In this document: positions 15,203-24,122 of the stretch, piece by piece
Layout: every line of letters starts with the position of its first letter
How positions within the stretch are numbered: position 1 is the first letter of the stretch
Assembly (NCBI RefSeq): GCF_003471165.1
Contig: NZ_QRIL01000001.1
Location: forward strand, 291,608-355,607
Direction: 5' to 3'
DNA from: Ruminococcus sp. AM22-13
Lineage (GTDB): Bacteria > Bacillota > Clostridia > Lachnospirales > Lachnospiraceae
DNA: 64,000 nucleotides
Translations under genes and position numbers: made by a program
Notes under the pieces: model-generated
Told to the model about the DNA's origin: nothing
Databases searched by the model: none
The model's input: the letters and a program-made list of their open reading frames with translations, nothing else

Positions 15203-17377
15203 TTAGTTTTTTTGCCTTTCAACCAATTCAGAAAAGAAACCTCCTGCTTTACTCAAAGACTGGTAGGTACCATCTTCAATAATGTGCCCTTTATCCAAAA
15301 CGATAATCCGATCACATTCTTTGATTGTGGACAATCGATGTGCAATCACAATTCTTGTACTTTTTAAGTTTTTCAAAGAATCAGAAACATGTTTCTGTGT
15401 AATGTTATCAAGTGCAGAGGTTGCCTCGTCAAACAAAAGCACTTTCGGTTTTGTAACAATTGCACGCGCAATCATCAAACGTTGTCTCTGCCCTCCCGAT
15501 ATTCCACCGGAACCTTCACTTAATATCGTATGCATCCCCATCGGCATATTGCGTATATCATCTGCTACACCAGCCATCTCTGCTGCCTCCCAGGCCTCCT
15601 TTAATCCAAGCTGCGGTGCTGAAATCGTAATATTAGAAAAAATATCACCACTAAAGAGTTTTCCGTTTTGCATCACAACACCGATCTGTTGACGCAAAGA
15701 TTTTTGATCTAACTTCTGAATATCCTTCCCATCATAATATACAGCTCCGGATTTCGGTGTTTCAAATCCCATCATTAATCGCATTAACGTTGTTTTTCCA
15801 CAGCCGGTTGTCCCGACTATAGCAAGATACTGACCTCTGGGAATTTTAAGATTCAAATGGTCAATGATCCACGGTCCATCATCAGTATAGCGGAAAGATA
15901 TATTATTTAACTCAATGCTTCCTTTAACCTTTTTTACAATTTGACGCTCTTCACATACTTCCGGCTTTGCTTTCAGTATCGGTTCTGCAAGATCCATGAT
16001 CGGACGAAGAGCTGATATCATAGCTGCTACTGAAGTCAATTCCAAAATTGCTCCGCTCACCATTCCAAAAGATGTATTAAATGCCGCGTACTGAGGAACA
16101 CTTAATGATTTGTTCGCCGCAACAGCGAATAACAACATGCTTCCTAATATCGTGACAACCGGTGACAATGCATTTTGAACTTTGAACGCAAACGGCGGAT
16201 TATACCTGGCCTTAGCCTCCATCTGATATTTTTCTGCCCATTTTGCAAATGCACGCTCCTCACATCCTGCAAGTTTGATTTTCTGAATTCCCGAAAAGAT
16301 CTCATATACAATACCCTGTACTTTTGTGGATGCTTCAAGTTCCATTGTCATTACAGTCAACCGCCCATAAACACTGACTCCCGCAATAAGAAGCTGAATG
16401 AAAAGAACTGCCAGAGCCGGCAAAAACATAACAGGAGCAATACTTAAAATCTGTATAAGATATACCGAGGAAAACAATGCCGTCATACCAAATCCCAATA
16501 ATATTTCGCCAAAAATGGTACACAATTCTGTGAGAGCCATCACCCTCTCAGACAATTCACCTGCTGAATACTCTTTAAAAAACTGAACTGGTAAATTCAG
16601 GATTCTTGCAAACACAGCACTTTGGAGCTCAACTTTCATTTTCTGCTCTACACGTCCCCTCATCATCTCTTTTACAACAGAAAAAAGAAATTTTGAAACA
16701 GCAGTTCCCGCTAAAAGGACGGCAATAGAACCAACCATAATCGCCTGACCTGATGGCAGTATATTCTCCAGCAGAAAAGTAGTCGCCATTGGAACGATCA
16801 GACCTAACAGCATAATTGCTAATCCCGTAACTATCATATAAACTTTATCCTGACTTGTGAACGATTTCAGTATAAATTTAAACAGGTCTTTTTGTGTCAA
16901 TTCCCTTTGCGGAAGCGGACGGTAAAAACAAACCGCTTCTTCGCAGAGCTCTTTTGCTGTCTGCGAATCAACACGATTCTTTGATTTTCCTTTTATATCC
17001 TGATAATAATAATGATCTCCTTTTCCCTGAAGGAGGGCTATCATCTGTCCATCTTTTCTTTCTGCCAGGATTGGTCCATAACAATCTTTCCACCATTCGC
17101 CTGCCAATTTAATACGTCTTCTCATGATCCCGCTTGGACGAAACAGATATTCCATCTGTTCTTCCAAATCCACAATATTGTCCGGCACAGTATTAACTTG
17201 AAGATGAAAATAACGACAAATCTGCGTCAATGCATTCTGATTTCCAGTGCTCTGGGTGTCTGCAAAGGTCTCATTGGTCTCCTTCATAACAACTGATGCC
17301 AGATTCCAGTATGCCTTTTGAAGCTGTTGTTTATTATTTGAAATTCTTTCTCTAATTTGACTGTCAAACCACCCCAT
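15203..17377 (-). CDS. NHLM-type peptide export ABC transporter, second ATPase/permease
   Basis: 724 residues: an N-terminal region of about 170 residues unlike the peptidase domain, six hydrophobic helices (about 180-440), and a C-terminal ATPase with Walker A GTTGCGKTT, signature GGISGGQRQR, Walker B VLLFDEATSALD and the H-loop IVIAHRLS. N-terminal extension plus ABC exporter fits the NHLM_micro_ABC2 type that accompanies a C39-peptidase ABC protein in NHLM/NHLP bacteriocin systems. Ten bases separate it from the upstream peptidase gene, so they are one operon. The pair presumably forms the membrane pore for the peptide at 20432-20611. Confidence 0.88.
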   Translation of the reverse strand: MGWFDSQIRERISNNKQQLQKAYWNLASVVMKETNETFADTQSTGNQNALTQICRYFHLQVNTVPDNIVDLEEQMEYLFRPSGIMRRRIKLAGEWWKDCYGPILAERKDGQMIALLQGKGDHYYYQDIKGKSKNRVDSQTAKELCEEAVCFYRPLPQRELTQKDLFKFILKSFTSQDKVYMIVTGLAIMLLGLIVPMATTFLLENILPSGQAIMVGSIAVLLAGTAVSKFLFSVVKEMMRGRVEQKMKVELQSAVFARILNLPVQFFKEYSAGELSERVMALTELCTIFGEILLGFGMTALFSSVYLIQILSIAPVMFLPALAVLFIQLLIAGVSVYGRLTVMTMELEASTKVQGIVYEIFSGIQKIKLAGCEERAFAKWAEKYQMEAKARYNPPFAFKVQNALSPVVTILGSMLLFAVAANKSLSVPQYAAFNTSFGMVSGAILELTSVAAMISALRPIMDLAEPILKAKPEVCEERQIVKKVKGSIELNNISFRYTDDGPWIIDHLNLKIPRGQYLAIVGTTGCGKTTLMRLMMGFETPKSGAVYYDGKDIQKLDQKSLRQQIGVVMQNGKLFSGDIFSNITISAPQLGLKEAWEAAEMAGVADDIRNMPMGMHTILSEGSGGISGGQRQRLMIARAIVTKPKVLLFDEATSALDNITQKHVSDSLKNLKSTRIVIAHRLSTIKECDRIIVLDKGHIIEDGTYQSLSKAGGFFSELVERQKN

Positions 17378-17387
17378 ATTAAACCTC

Positions 17388-19550
17388 TTATTCTATTGTA
17401 ACCAATTGGGAATACATTCCACCCAGCTTATATAATTCCTCGTGAGTGCCTCTCTCTTTTATCTGACCATGCTCTAACACAATAATTTCATTACAGTCCC
17501 TGATCGTAGAAAGACGATGTGCAACTACTATCGTAGTAATTCCACGGTTTTTGATCGCCTTGGTGACTTCATATTCTGTTTTAGCATCCAGGGCTGACGT
17601 TGCCTCATCCAAGATCACGATTGTAGGGTCTCCTGCCAAAACTCTTGCAATCTCAAAACGCTGGCGCTGGCCACCACTAAAATTGCGGCCTCCTGCATCA
17701 ATCTTGTGTTCATACCCTCCCGGACGCGCCATAATATCCTGATAGATCTGGGCATCCCGAGACGCAAGGATCACTTCGTAATCCGTAATGCTCTTATCCC
17801 ACATTTTGATATTTTCCGAAATACTATCCTCAAATAATGTGATCTCCTGATCAACAACAGATAGAGAACCTGAAAACGACTCTCTTGGTATCTCAGTTAT
17901 CTTTTTTCCATCGTAAAGGATTTCTCCCTCCCACGGTTCATAGAGCCCCGAAATCAGCTTTGCAATCGTAGACTTTCCGCAGCCAGATGGTCCTACAAAA
18001 GCAACTTTATCTCCGGGATGAATGATCAGATTAAAGTCTTTCAGAAGCGGCTCCTCCAATTTCGAGTATCCAAAAGTCACATGCCGAAGTTCTATTGTTC
18101 CTTTCAGCTTCTCAAATTCAGTAATATCATCCTCTGAAAACGTCTTTACATAACTGTTGTCAGAAGCATATTTCATAACATCCTGTACACGTTCCATAGA
18201 AGTACGTGTTTCCTGAATACTTTGTCCAATATCAAGCAGGCTTTCCACAGGCATCATAAATTGCTGAAGCAAACTCTGAAATGCCACAAGCATACCAACA
18301 CTGAATTTTCCTTTCATGATCAGCCACACACCAATGGTAAGAATTACCGCATTCGACAATTCCTGAAGCAAAACCGGAATGCTCAGAAAGAAGCTATCAT
18401 TTCTTAACTGCTTTACTGTCTGGATATTTGCTGAAGCCTGAAATCCAGCCCATCTTTCAAAGAACCCATTTTCTGCACCTGAGCTTTTAATACTCTCTAT
18501 CATATCAATTCCTGACATAGTTGCAGAATCCACTTTACTTTCATCCCTCATACGAACTCTGGTAGTTTCCACCCGCATATGTGATGCAATCTGAGACGCA
18601 AGCAGATTTAACACAATCGCAATACAACCTACAAAAGTCAAAACCACACTGTAACGTATCATGATTATAAAATAGAAAAACAACAGTATAATCTGGATAA
18701 ATACCGGAGCTATTTTTGCGATCAAAGTCTCTGCAATCTGATCATTCAGTTTTTGTCTGCCAGCAAGGTCTCCCACCATTCGTTGTGCATAAAAATCCAT
18801 GGGCAGATGAAGCATATGCCACATAAATGAGGCATTTGATACAATAGCAAGCTTTCCTTTAATTCTGTAAAGATATATCTCATTAAGAAAACCAACAATC
18901 ATTCGGAATATAGCAGTGAAAAGCATTGCCACCAGAAGCATTTCAAGCCAATGCATATTATGTCCGGGCAAAATCTGATCCGTAAATATTCTGGCAAACA
19001 CGGGAGTAACCAAGCCTACAAAAGCAACAAGGGCTGCCGTAATCATTACAAAAATCACAGAAGCCGTTGTATTGGCCAGTCTATCCTTCAAAAACTTAAA
19101 TACACTTTCCGGCTTTCCACCCTTCTCAAAGTTTTCTCCTGGTGCGAACTCAATACATACTCCTGTAAAAGAATGATCAAATTCTTCCATCGTTACCTTG
19201 ATCGTTCCACGTGCAGGATCATTAATTACAGCTGCATTTTTGGTAAAACCGCATAACACAACAAAATGATTAAAGTTCCAATGGATAATTGCAGGATAAG
19301 TAACATTCTCTTTTACTTCGTCTACCCCATATCGATGCGCTTTTACCTCCAGCCCATAACTTCTTCCAGCTTTTGCAATATTGGAAGCTTTGCTTCCATC
19401 TCTTGATACTCCACAATCACTACGAACTTGTTCAAGCGGTAACCACTTGCCGTGATACGCAAGAATCATAGCAAGGCTTGCTGCACCACATTCCAGGGCT
19501 TCCATCTGCATAATAACCGGAACTGTGATTCTTTTTTTTCTCTTTTTCAT
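17388..19550 (-). CDS. NHLM-type peptidase-containing ABC exporter (C39 peptidase)
   Basis: 720 residues. The N-terminal C39 peptidase has Cys21 in ECGAASLAMIL, His95 in NHFVVLCGF and Asp111 in VINDPARG, the full catalytic triad for cutting after a double glycine. Six membrane helices lie at about 160-440. The ATPase domain has Walker A GPSGCGKST, signature NFSGGQRQR and Walker B IVILDEATSALD. Such proteins remove the leader of a GG-type peptide and export the core. It is the second gene of a three-gene operon. The divergent small gene at 20432 encodes a peptide with exactly such a leader. Confidence 0.93.
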   Translation of the reverse strand: MKKRKKRITVPVIMQMEALECGAASLAMILAYHGKWLPLEQVRSDCGVSRDGSKASNIAKAGRSYGLEVKAHRYGVDEVKENVTYPAIIHWNFNHFVVLCGFTKNAAVINDPARGTIKVTMEEFDHSFTGVCIEFAPGENFEKGGKPESVFKFLKDRLANTTASVIFVMITAALVAFVGLVTPVFARIFTDQILPGHNMHWLEMLLVAMLFTAIFRMIVGFLNEIYLYRIKGKLAIVSNASFMWHMLHLPMDFYAQRMVGDLAGRQKLNDQIAETLIAKIAPVFIQIILLFFYFIIMIRYSVVLTFVGCIAIVLNLLASQIASHMRVETTRVRMRDESKVDSATMSGIDMIESIKSSGAENGFFERWAGFQASANIQTVKQLRNDSFFLSIPVLLQELSNAVILTIGVWLIMKGKFSVGMLVAFQSLLQQFMMPVESLLDIGQSIQETRTSMERVQDVMKYASDNSYVKTFSEDDITEFEKLKGTIELRHVTFGYSKLEEPLLKDFNLIIHPGDKVAFVGPSGCGKSTIAKLISGLYEPWEGEILYDGKKITEIPRESFSGSLSVVDQEITLFEDSISENIKMWDKSITDYEVILASRDAQIYQDIMARPGGYEHKIDAGGRNFSGGQRQRFEIARVLAGDPTIVILDEATSALDAKTEYEVTKAIKNRGITTIVVAHRLSTIRDCNEIIVLEHGQIKERGTHEELYKLGGMYSQLVTIE

Positions 19551-19559
19551 AGCACTCTC

Positions 19560-20069
19560 CTAATTCAAAATAAATTGAATTGGTTTCATTTCGGCTGTTG
19601 TAATGATAACTGTTGCCAGCATATTTGAGGGAATGTCTTCTTCAGCTATAACCCGAACTTCATAAGAATAGTTTCCATCAAGCACATTATCCGCAAGCCA
19701 GTCTTCTGATATTTCAGCACGAATTTCTTCCTGTGAATAAGGATTCTGACTCACTGCTTCCACTTTGCCACTGATGTTTCTTCCATCAGGCAGTGTAATA
19801 TTTGCCTTACATCCTATCAGGTTTGTGTTGGCATTTTCTACACATTCATAGCAGTTAATCACATTACCTCCAACAGTAACTCCTTTCACTGTCATCGTCT
19901 GTGGAAGACTTCCTACAACGCTCCATACAATCACAGATATTACTGCCACCAGAAGTGCCGCCATAATTAACCAAACCTTCGGATGAGACACCTTAATATA
20001 TGCATCTAATTGTTCCGGAGATTCAACACGATCAAGACTTTCCCTTCTAAATATACTCTGTTTATCCAC
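19560..20069 (-). CDS. NHLM-type secretion accessory protein (short HlyD-like)
   Basis: 169 residues beginning VDKQSIFRRESLDRVESPEQ, a pattern typical of the NHLM secretion protein N-terminus. One transmembrane helix follows (about 37-60), then a beta-rich stretch of about 100 residues. Full HlyD-type adaptors have long coiled coils; these are missing, so it is much shorter than usual. I choose the GTG at 20069 as start because GGAGG at 20082-20078 has 8-nt spacing. The frame is open to 20153, but that extension contains no good start context. It is the first gene of the export operon and probably links the ABC proteins in the membrane. Confidence 0.75.
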   Translation of the reverse strand: MDKQSIFRRESLDRVESPEQLDAYIKVSHPKVWLIMAALLVAVISVIVWSVVGSLPQTMTVKGVTVGGNVINCYECVENANTNLIGCKANITLPDGRNISGKVEAVSQNPYSQEEIRAEISEDWLADNVLDGNYSYEVRVIAEEDIPSNMLATVIITTAEMKPIQFILN

Positions 20070-20163
20070 TTTTTCATCCTCCAGTATGCAGTTTGCTTTG
20101 CCCCATTCCTCACTTTCAACGCCCGCATTATTATTGTTGTCCCCTCCCATCACTGATGGTAAT

Positions 20164-20186
20164 CAAACGGATATTCGCAATCCGTT
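20164..20186. promoter_or_regulatory. 8-bp perfect inverted repeat in the export operon leader
   Basis: AAACGGAT and ATCCGTTT separated by 7 nt. It lies between the promoter at 20247-20275 and the HlyD-like start, as an operator or leader hairpin. Confidence 0.4.
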
Positions 20187-20246
20187 TCGCTACTTGCTCA
20201 TAACCAAAACCAACGTTTTATCTATTATGTCAGCTATAATTATATT

Positions 20247-20275
20247 ATTATATCATCACGTACCAATCACAGCAA
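20247..20275 (-). promoter_or_regulatory. candidate promoter of the NHLM export operon
   Basis: TTGCTG (20275-20270), 17-bp spacer, TATAAT (20252-20247). The -10 is perfect and the -35 weak. Confidence 0.45.
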
Positions 20276-20297
20276 TACTTGATTATTTTTAATTCTA

Positions 20298-20336
20298 TCT
20301 GGTCTCTGACGCTTTGCATCAAAGATCTCCAGATAA
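20298..20336. other. hairpin in the divergent region of the peptide and export genes
   Basis: ATCTGG and CCAGAT enclose a second small hairpin CTTTG-CAT-CAAAG. AAAAATAATTTTTT follows on the plus strand. It could be an attenuator for rightward transcripts or an operator. It lies upstream of a possible -10 (TATAAT) of the peptide gene. Confidence 0.4.
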
Positions 20337-20431
20337 AAATAATTTTTTCTTCATATAATGTGACAAATTCTCTTCTGATGTTTATAAACAGATAGGAAGC
20401 ATTCGAATTCTTACAGGAAAGGAGAACTATT

Positions 20432-20611
20432 ATGAGCGAAATCAAACAGAACATTACAAACGAATTATCTGAAGAAGAATTAGAAAATGTTGCCGGTGGT
20501 TTTGGCCGTCCTACTATGGATGATCCCAGATATAGGGAGCAGATGAGGATAAACAATATGTTAAAACGAGGCATGAATATGGAGGAAATTCAAAAAGCGT
20601 TGAAGCGTTGA
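20432..20611 (+). CDS. double-glycine leader peptide (candidate bacteriocin or signal precursor)
   Basis: 59 codons from ATG 20432 with AAAGGAG upstream (20418-20424). The leader ends ELSEEELENVAGG, a textbook leader for C39 peptidases with cleavage after Gly23. The predicted mature part is 36 residues, beginning FGRPTMDDPRYREQ and ending MEEIQKALKR. It is basic (about +4) and has no Cys, no Ser and a single Thr. Lanthionine, thioether or heterocycle modification is therefore unlikely, and no maturase gene is nearby. The gene is divergent from the NHLM export operon and has its own terminator. Bacteriocin-like or signalling activity is inference; precursor status is strongly supported by leader plus neighbours. 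Confidence 0.85.
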   Translation: MSEIKQNITNELSEEELENVAGGFGRPTMDDPRYREQMRINNMLKRGMNMEEIQKALKR

Positions 20612-20645
20612 AGTTCTATTCGTAAATAACTATATCAATCCTTCC

Positions 20646-20673
20646 GGGCAGCCTTAGGGCTGCCCCTGTTTTT
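20646..20673 (+). terminator. terminator of the double-glycine peptide gene
   Basis: GGGCAGCC-TTA-GGGCTGCCC followed by CTGTTTTT. The stop codon of the opposite PAP2 gene lies inside this hairpin. Confidence 0.85.
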
Positions 20674-21643
20674 CTCTGGTCACCTTATCACTTCCACGAT
20701 TAGTCAGAGTTCCTGCCAGTACCACCGTTCCTGGCACCAGCACCATGATATATATGATTCCAAGCCCAAATCTGAGGAACTTGCCAAGGCTTCGGCTTAT
20801 TTCTTCTATTATATATGGGCACCCTGTATTTATCCACCAGTACAAAGGAATTAATGCAAAAATACTGATAAACAACCTTAGCTTTTGCGAAATTCTGTCA
20901 AAATCTAATTGTCTTTTTTCCAGTATCCTGCAGATGACAAAGGATGCAATAAATCCGACTCCTTCATATGCATCTCCCCGCATTTTAGCAGGATCAACCA
21001 GAAGTGATCCATCCGGCAGATAATCAAGTGGATATGGTTTGTATTCATAGTACAGCACAGCAGCAATACAGATCAAAAGCCCTGCCACAAGAATCATGAG
21101 GTCTCTTTTTTTGTCTTTTTCACTCCACAATTCCAACCACCCGGTCATATACATCATAACTGCTGTTGATATAAATCCCACCAGAACATCCTGCGGAGTA
21201 TGCACTCCCAGATAATTTCGTGAAAACATAGTCAGGAATACCAGCACAAACAACAGACCAGCAACGACACTGTGCCTTTTTTTCATGAACCAAAGTCCAC
21301 TTCCACCGAACATAGCCGTCGCCCGCGTTGTATGTCCACTTGGAAATGAATATCCGGTAGCTGCTGTTTTAGAATCACCATAGGGTAAAATCCGTGTATC
21401 CCGTATCCATGGGCGATAGACACAGAAAGTAAGCTTTAAAAATCCGTTGATAAACAGACCACCCCCAAGTCCTGCCAGGATTTTTCGTCCCGCCTTCCGA
21501 TCAAATGCCCAGTAAATCATACACATCATTGCAATAGGTAAAAATCCTGCGGACAGCTTTGTTACTGCATTCATAAGCGGTGTCAGGATACTGCCGACTG
21601 TTTCGCGAAATTGTTGCAGGTACAATAAATACTCAATATCCAT
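20654..21643 (-). CDS. PAP2 superfamily phosphatase, membrane protein
   Basis: 329 residues, about eight hydrophobic helices. The PAP2 phosphatase motifs are present: KAGRKILAGL region, GYSFPSGHTTRATAMFGG with the catalytic SGH, and SRNYLGVHTPQDVLVGF with SR and His. Typical members dephosphorylate undecaprenyl pyrophosphate or other lipid phosphates at the outer membrane face. The C-terminal half is longer than in small UppP-type PAP2 proteins (compare the 182-residue one at 36397). The ATG overlaps the end of the DUF975 gene by 11 bp. Last gene of the lipoprotein, sigma, DUF975, PAP2 series. Confidence 0.88.
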   Translation of the reverse strand: MDIEYLLYLQQFRETVGSILTPLMNAVTKLSAGFLPIAMMCMIYWAFDRKAGRKILAGLGGGLFINGFLKLTFCVYRPWIRDTRILPYGDSKTAATGYSFPSGHTTRATAMFGGSGLWFMKKRHSVVAGLLFVLVFLTMFSRNYLGVHTPQDVLVGFISTAVMMYMTGWLELWSEKDKKRDLMILVAGLLICIAAVLYYEYKPYPLDYLPDGSLLVDPAKMRGDAYEGVGFIASFVICRILEKRQLDFDRISQKLRLFISIFALIPLYWWINTGCPYIIEEISRSLGKFLRFGLGIIYIMVLVPGTVVLAGTLTNRGSDKVTREKQGQP

Positions 21644-22346
21644 AGCTTTCCTCTTTCTGCTGTTCTTTCAGGCGAAAATAAAGCTGTGACTGTGTTAAAT
21701 ACTGATATGGTCCGGCAAAGAATATATTAACCAACCCGAATGTTATAATTCCCAAAAGGCTCCATCCTATAAAAGACAGATCTAATACAAATGCAGCCCA
21801 CTTATTTCCCTTCATCATCTGACGACTCTTTTCAAAAGCTTCTTTTCGATTCATCTGTGGATTCTCTGCCAACAAAAACGGAATCATCATATACTCATAC
21901 TGTTTTATAATTCCCGGAATTATAAACAAAAGACTCCATAAGCTTACAAACAATGTCCGTAAAAACATAATCCAGCCAACATTCTTTCCATCTCTCCTGT
22001 TGATCACCGACCAGATACTTCTCGTCTCTGCTGTTCCGTATTCACATTGAATAAACAGCTTTTTACATCCCACCTCCAGAGGATTCCAAATCAAAATCGT
22101 CACAATAAAGTTAACAAGCAACGCCACTGCCACAATTCCAAGTGCAATTCCTAAAACAAGGCCAAAATCATCAGTTCCTACTGTGCCTATCACTTCATCA
22201 AAACTTCCGGAAGAAGACCTTTCTACTACCGAGGCCACTCCCGAACCTCCAATCAGGGATAATATAACTCCTGTCAGAACTGCTTTCCAATAATTTATCT
22301 TTAAAAGCTGTTTGGCACACTCTTTCAATTCTCTCCTTGTCCACAT
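21633..22346 (-). CDS. DUF975 family membrane protein
   Basis: 237 residues starting MWTRRELKECAKQLLKINYW, the characteristic DUF975 opening. Four or five hydrophobic segments follow, with the family motif LFIIPGIIKQYEYMMIPFLLAENP. The start is chosen at 22346 because GAGGAGGG lies 8 nt upstream; in-frame ATGs further upstream lack such a site. Function unknown. It overlaps the PAP2 gene downstream and follows the sigma factor by 131 bp. Confidence 0.82.
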   Translation of the reverse strand: MWTRRELKECAKQLLKINYWKAVLTGVILSLIGGSGVASVVERSSSGSFDEVIGTVGTDDFGLVLGIALGIVAVALLVNFIVTILIWNPLEVGCKKLFIQCEYGTAETRSIWSVINRRDGKNVGWIMFLRTLFVSLWSLLFIIPGIIKQYEYMMIPFLLAENPQMNRKEAFEKSRQMMKGNKWAAFVLDLSFIGWSLLGIITFGLVNIFFAGPYQYLTQSQLYFRLKEQQKEESYGY

Positions 22347-22477
22347 ATACAATTCCCTCCTCATCAAACTGCCCATATGCAAATATCTCATATCTGAAAT
22401 ATGTCATCTGGCTTTCATAATCTATTACAATGCATTATCCCCAGTCAGTTCAGGCAGAGTCTCTGTAGCCTGAACGC

Positions 22478-22981
22478 CTATTCCCCCTGTTTTTCCATAA
22501 TCATTCGCAACTTCTCCAGAGCACGTTTCTGTATCATCCTTACATTTCCCGGTGATAAATTCATCTGCCTGCCAAGCTCTGTGGAACTTTTCTGATAATA
22601 AAATCTTCCCAGAAGAATTTCCCGTTCTCTGTCAGAAAGCTGCTCCAGACTTTTTCTTAATGTCTCTTCTCTCATAATCTTTGCCACAATCTCCTCCGGC
22701 ATTTTTTCCCGGGGAATTGTCTGCTGCTTCAGGATTTCCAGAGAATAATGAGTCTTTTTATCCCTATAATAGTTTTTCAGGCGGTTTGCTGTGATTGCAT
22801 ACAACCAGGTAGCTATACTACCTTTTTCTTCATCATAACTGTCCATATTCCTGTAAAAAGACAGAAATACATCTCCAGTCAGTTCTTCCGCTTCATACAG
22901 ATCAGGAACTCTTTTATGTATAAATGTCAAAATTTTCAGATAATATTCCTGATAAATACACTCAAATTCCTCATACTTCAT
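22478..22981 (-). CDS. ECF-type RNA polymerase sigma factor
   Basis: About 167 residues. Region 2 is FECIYQEYYLKILTFIHKRV through YAITANRLKNYYRDK. Region 4 contains LSDREREILLGRFYYQKSSTE and a helix-turn-helix ending IQKRALEKLR. These factors direct polymerase to special promoters. The start is uncertain: the ATG at 22981 overlaps the lipoprotein gene by 11 bp but has no spaced ribosome site, and in-frame ATGs at 22996 and 23014 are alternatives. No anti-sigma gene with a recognisable domain is adjacent; the overlapping secreted lipoprotein upstream might sense signals for it. That link is inference. Confidence 0.88.
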   Translation of the reverse strand: MKYEEFECIYQEYYLKILTFIHKRVPDLYEAEELTGDVFLSFYRNMDSYDEEKGSIATWLYAITANRLKNYYRDKKTHYSLEILKQQTIPREKMPEEIVAKIMREETLRKSLEQLSDREREILLGRFYYQKSSTELGRQMNLSPGNVRMIQKRALEKLRMIMEKQGE

Positions 22982-23909
22982 CCTCCGCCTCTTCATAAGA
23001 CTCAATCTCTGCATAGAGATGTGTATCTTCTTTCACATCTTCCTCTGGCTCGTACAGTTCTTTACACTCCTTATCTGTATACATAATATAATAAGAATTA
23101 TCGTCATGAAGCATGATCCATACATAATTATCTGCTGGAACCGTGATTGCATAATCCTTTTCCTGCTCTGTACCAGGAGCTGCAGTAACCGTCACATTAC
23201 GTACATCACCTTCTGCTTTTTCTGCTTCTTCGTACTTTTCACAGAGATCTGCTACATCCTCAAGTCTGTCCACGCCGTAGGAGAATTCCATCTTCGAAGC
23301 TTCTTCTGAAGTGCCGTCCTTATGATTCAGAATCTGAGTATGTTTCAGTGGTCTGTAATCATCCGAAGCAACCACATATTCCATAGAAATCCAGTCTCCC
23401 TCTGTGTAAGATTCTCCATCGCCCTGAGAATTCAGTGTGCTCTGCGTAAGTTCTTCAGGTACTTTTGTCTGTATAATGATCGTATCACCATCGTCCTTCA
23501 GATCCGTCACTTCTTCCTCCATGGTTTCATCTGTATAAAAGCTTATAAGATCATCTGCATTTCCATCTGCTTCATCAATATACAGACAGGAGAGATACTC
23601 ATCTCCTTCTTTTCCGTATTTTAATTCGCCATCCTTATAGAGCATCTGGGTAGTACCATACATATCTACATACATCACTTCAGAATCTTCATAATCATAT
23701 ACCTTTGTATTCTGCAGTATATATTCACAGGTAGCTTCATAGCTTTTATGATTGCTTACAAGACTGTCTGTTTCTCCTGCTTTCATCATCTGTTCCAGTG
23801 CATTGTCTTTTGTCAGTTCAGGTAACGTATCCGATGCCTGGACACTCACACATCCTGCTCCCAGAGTTCCCATAATCAGTGCCGTCACAATAATCATTCT
23901 TTTCTTCAT
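22971..23909 (-). CDS. secreted lipoprotein of unknown function
   Basis: 312 residues with a lipoprotein signal peptide: MKKRMIIVTALIMGTLGAGC, lipobox LGAGC with Cys at residue 20. The mature part is beta-rich and very acidic, with no motif I recognise; a LolA/LppX-like fold is conceivable. The gene lies directly downstream of the duplicated operator/promoter segment at 23962-24080, on its leftward side. It overlaps the ECF sigma gene by 11 bp, so expression is coupled. AAGGAG precedes the ATG. Confidence 0.75.
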   Translation of the reverse strand: MKKRMIIVTALIMGTLGAGCVSVQASDTLPELTKDNALEQMMKAGETDSLVSNHKSYEATCEYILQNTKVYDYEDSEVMYVDMYGTTQMLYKDGELKYGKEGDEYLSCLYIDEADGNADDLISFYTDETMEEEVTDLKDDGDTIIIQTKVPEELTQSTLNSQGDGESYTEGDWISMEYVVASDDYRPLKHTQILNHKDGTSEEASKMEFSYGVDRLEDVADLCEKYEEAEKAEGDVRNVTVTAAPGTEQEKDYAITVPADNYVWIMLHDDNSYYIMYTDKECKELYEPEEDVKEDTHLYAEIESYEEAEDEV

Positions 23910-23961
23910 TTTTTAATCTCCTTTCTTTTGAATGTTTTTGTGGCTATATTATTTATATTTT

Positions 23962-24080
23962 TATATTATTTGAATTTAATTCCCTTGTCCATATTTTTGC
24001 GTGAATAGTCAAAATATGGCGTAAAAAGGCCTTCATATGATTTGATTTTGCCTTCTGCCAATGGTATACTTATTTTTAAT
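23962..24080. promoter_or_regulatory. intergenic regulatory segment, copy 1 (LytTR-type direct repeats plus promoter)
   Basis: This ~119-bp segment is about 80% identical by eye to 34538-34655. It contains two direct repeats with a GCGTRAA core starting at 23999 and 24019, a 20-bp period as for LytTR-domain binding sites. A rightward promoter TTGATT (24042-24047), 17 bp, TATACT (24065-24070) leads into the histidine kinase gene. Leftward, AT-rich -10-like sequences precede the lipoprotein gene. Confidence 0.65.
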
Positions 24081-24122
24081 AGGTAACCTGACCATTATCT
24101 ATCTTTATGACAGGAGGGTTTT

